From assembly GCF_001264245.1 (NCBI RefSeq), contig NZ_CP011339.1, positions 744,001 to 808,000 on the forward strand: 64,000 bases of DNA, in the 5' to 3' direction. The DNA is from Microcystis panniformis FACHB-1757 (GTDB lineage Bacteria; Cyanobacteriota; Cyanobacteriia; Cyanobacteriales; Microcystaceae). Positions 63,590 to 64,000 of the stretch are shown here, piece after piece. The notes beneath the pieces were generated by a model. It was not told the DNA's origin. It saw only the letters and a program-made list of their open reading frames with translations, and ran no database searches. A program made the translations under genes and the position numbers. Position 1 is the first letter of the stretch. Each line of letters opens with the position of its first letter.

Positions 63590-63928
63590 TTGAAGAAAGT
63601 AGAAGCGATTATCCGACCCTTTAAACTGGAAGAGGTGAAAATCGCCCTAGTTAATGCGGGCATTGTCGGGATGACCGTCTCCGAAGTTAGAGGTTTCGGT
63701 CGTCAGAAAGGTCAATCGGAACGTTATCGCGGTTCCGAGTACACCGTCGAATTTCTCCAAAAACTCAAGATCGAGATCGTCGTCGAAGATAAGCAAGTCG
63801 ATATGGTCGTCGATAAGCTGATTTCGGCAGCCCGTACCGGTGAAATCGGAGACGGTAAAATCTTCATCTCCCCCGTGGAACAGATCGTCCGCATCCGTAC
63901 CGGCGAAAAAGATCTCGAAGCGATTTAA
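63590..63928 (+). CDS. glnB: Nitrogen regulatory protein PII
   Basis: 112 residues, the canonical length. It starts with TTG, as in several cyanobacterial glnB genes, with GAGGAG eight bases upstream. The T-loop is present: GFGRQKGQSERYRGSEYTVE, including Ser49 in the RYRGSEY context, whose phosphorylation is known in cyanobacteria. The B-loop TGEIGDGKIFISPVE is complete. PII senses ATP/ADP and 2-oxoglutarate and controls NAGK, PipX and transporters. Confidence 0.95.
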   Translation: MKKVEAIIRPFKLEEVKIALVNAGIVGMTVSEVRGFGRQKGQSERYRGSEYTVEFLQKLKIEIVVEDKQVDMVVDKLISAARTGEIGDGKIFISPVEQIVRIRTGEKDLEAI

Positions 63929-64000
63929 CCTCCAAACAAGGGATGATAGTACAATGCTGTCATCCCCCCCATTGAAGGCAATTCCCATCAAGCAGTGTAA

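Overview
The window looks like chromosome from a unicellular bloom-forming cyanobacterium, most likely Microcystis. It has the HIP1 octamer GCGATCGC inside many genes, a pcxA/CemA-type gene, a bidirectional Hox hydrogenase locus with hyp maturation genes, a PII gene with a TTG start, and very many insertion sequences, MITEs, short tandem repeats and toxin-antitoxin (TA) genes. The assignment rests on gene content and repeat style, not on a database match.

Layout. (1) 1-7.6 kb is a mobile-element graveyard: a frameshifted IS5-type transposase, a 2.6-kb group II intron with a broken RT/HNH protein, and an IS1634-type transposase split by three nested insertions (two MITEs and an IS630). (2) 7.6-9.8 kb has GGTGCGTTCCC palindromes and an orphan eCIS-core (DUF4157) protein. 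(3) 9.9-16.9 kb is more layered IS debris (IS630, ISKra4, IS30), a TPR gene split by a 91-bp MITE, HicB with a 12-codon HicA stub, a VapBC-type pair, and a repeated palindrome whose loop is inverted between copies. (4) 17.3-30.3 kb holds hcp (frameshifted), hoxU, two unknown ORFs, hoxY, recG, an intact ISL3 element, hypE, hypA and hypB. hoxE, hoxF, hoxH and hypCDF are absent. About 37 copies of a 7-bp repeat separate hypE from hypA. (5) 30.3-40 kb is mostly conserved chromosome: an orphan antitoxin, a split helicase-like gene, pcxA, a CorC-type protein, a GH57-like protein, scpA, pdxH and two DUF2887 nuclease-like genes.

(6) 40.2-53.2 kb is an accessory island and the most interesting part. 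It opens with a trypco2-type small protein and a trypsin-like protease. Two 237-bp direct repeats (41413-41649 and 52843-53079) enclose the rest: a membrane protein with a cold-shock-like domain, an ORF-less HEARO/omega-RNA-like element, four TA modules in various states of decay, an HEPN/MNT pair, four scattered copies of one C-terminal protein module, and six head-to-tail paralogues of a coiled-coil plus PD-(D/E)XK-like protein. Those paralogues differ in length by exact multiples of seven residues because whole coiled-coil heptads (21 bp) have been gained, lost and shuffled. Copies 3-4 and 5-6 form a duplicated two-gene block, and an IS630 sits between copies 5 and 6.

(7) 53.3-64 kb returns to core genes: obgE, rpsP-khpA, rfbB, a CDF metal exporter, purQ, purS, a Fur-family regulator, accD, a DUF2007-like gene, pilD, a DUF1232 gene, a phosphoribosyltransferase, a DUF4079 gene and glnB. 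It carries the third copy of a 187-bp MITE and a repeated 3'-flank behind both rfbB and purQ.

Four genes (IS5 transposase, hcp, helicase, DUF3368 toxin) are broken by a one-base length change in a G or C run. That means either replication slippage or a systematic sequencing problem, and it should be resolved before calling them dead.
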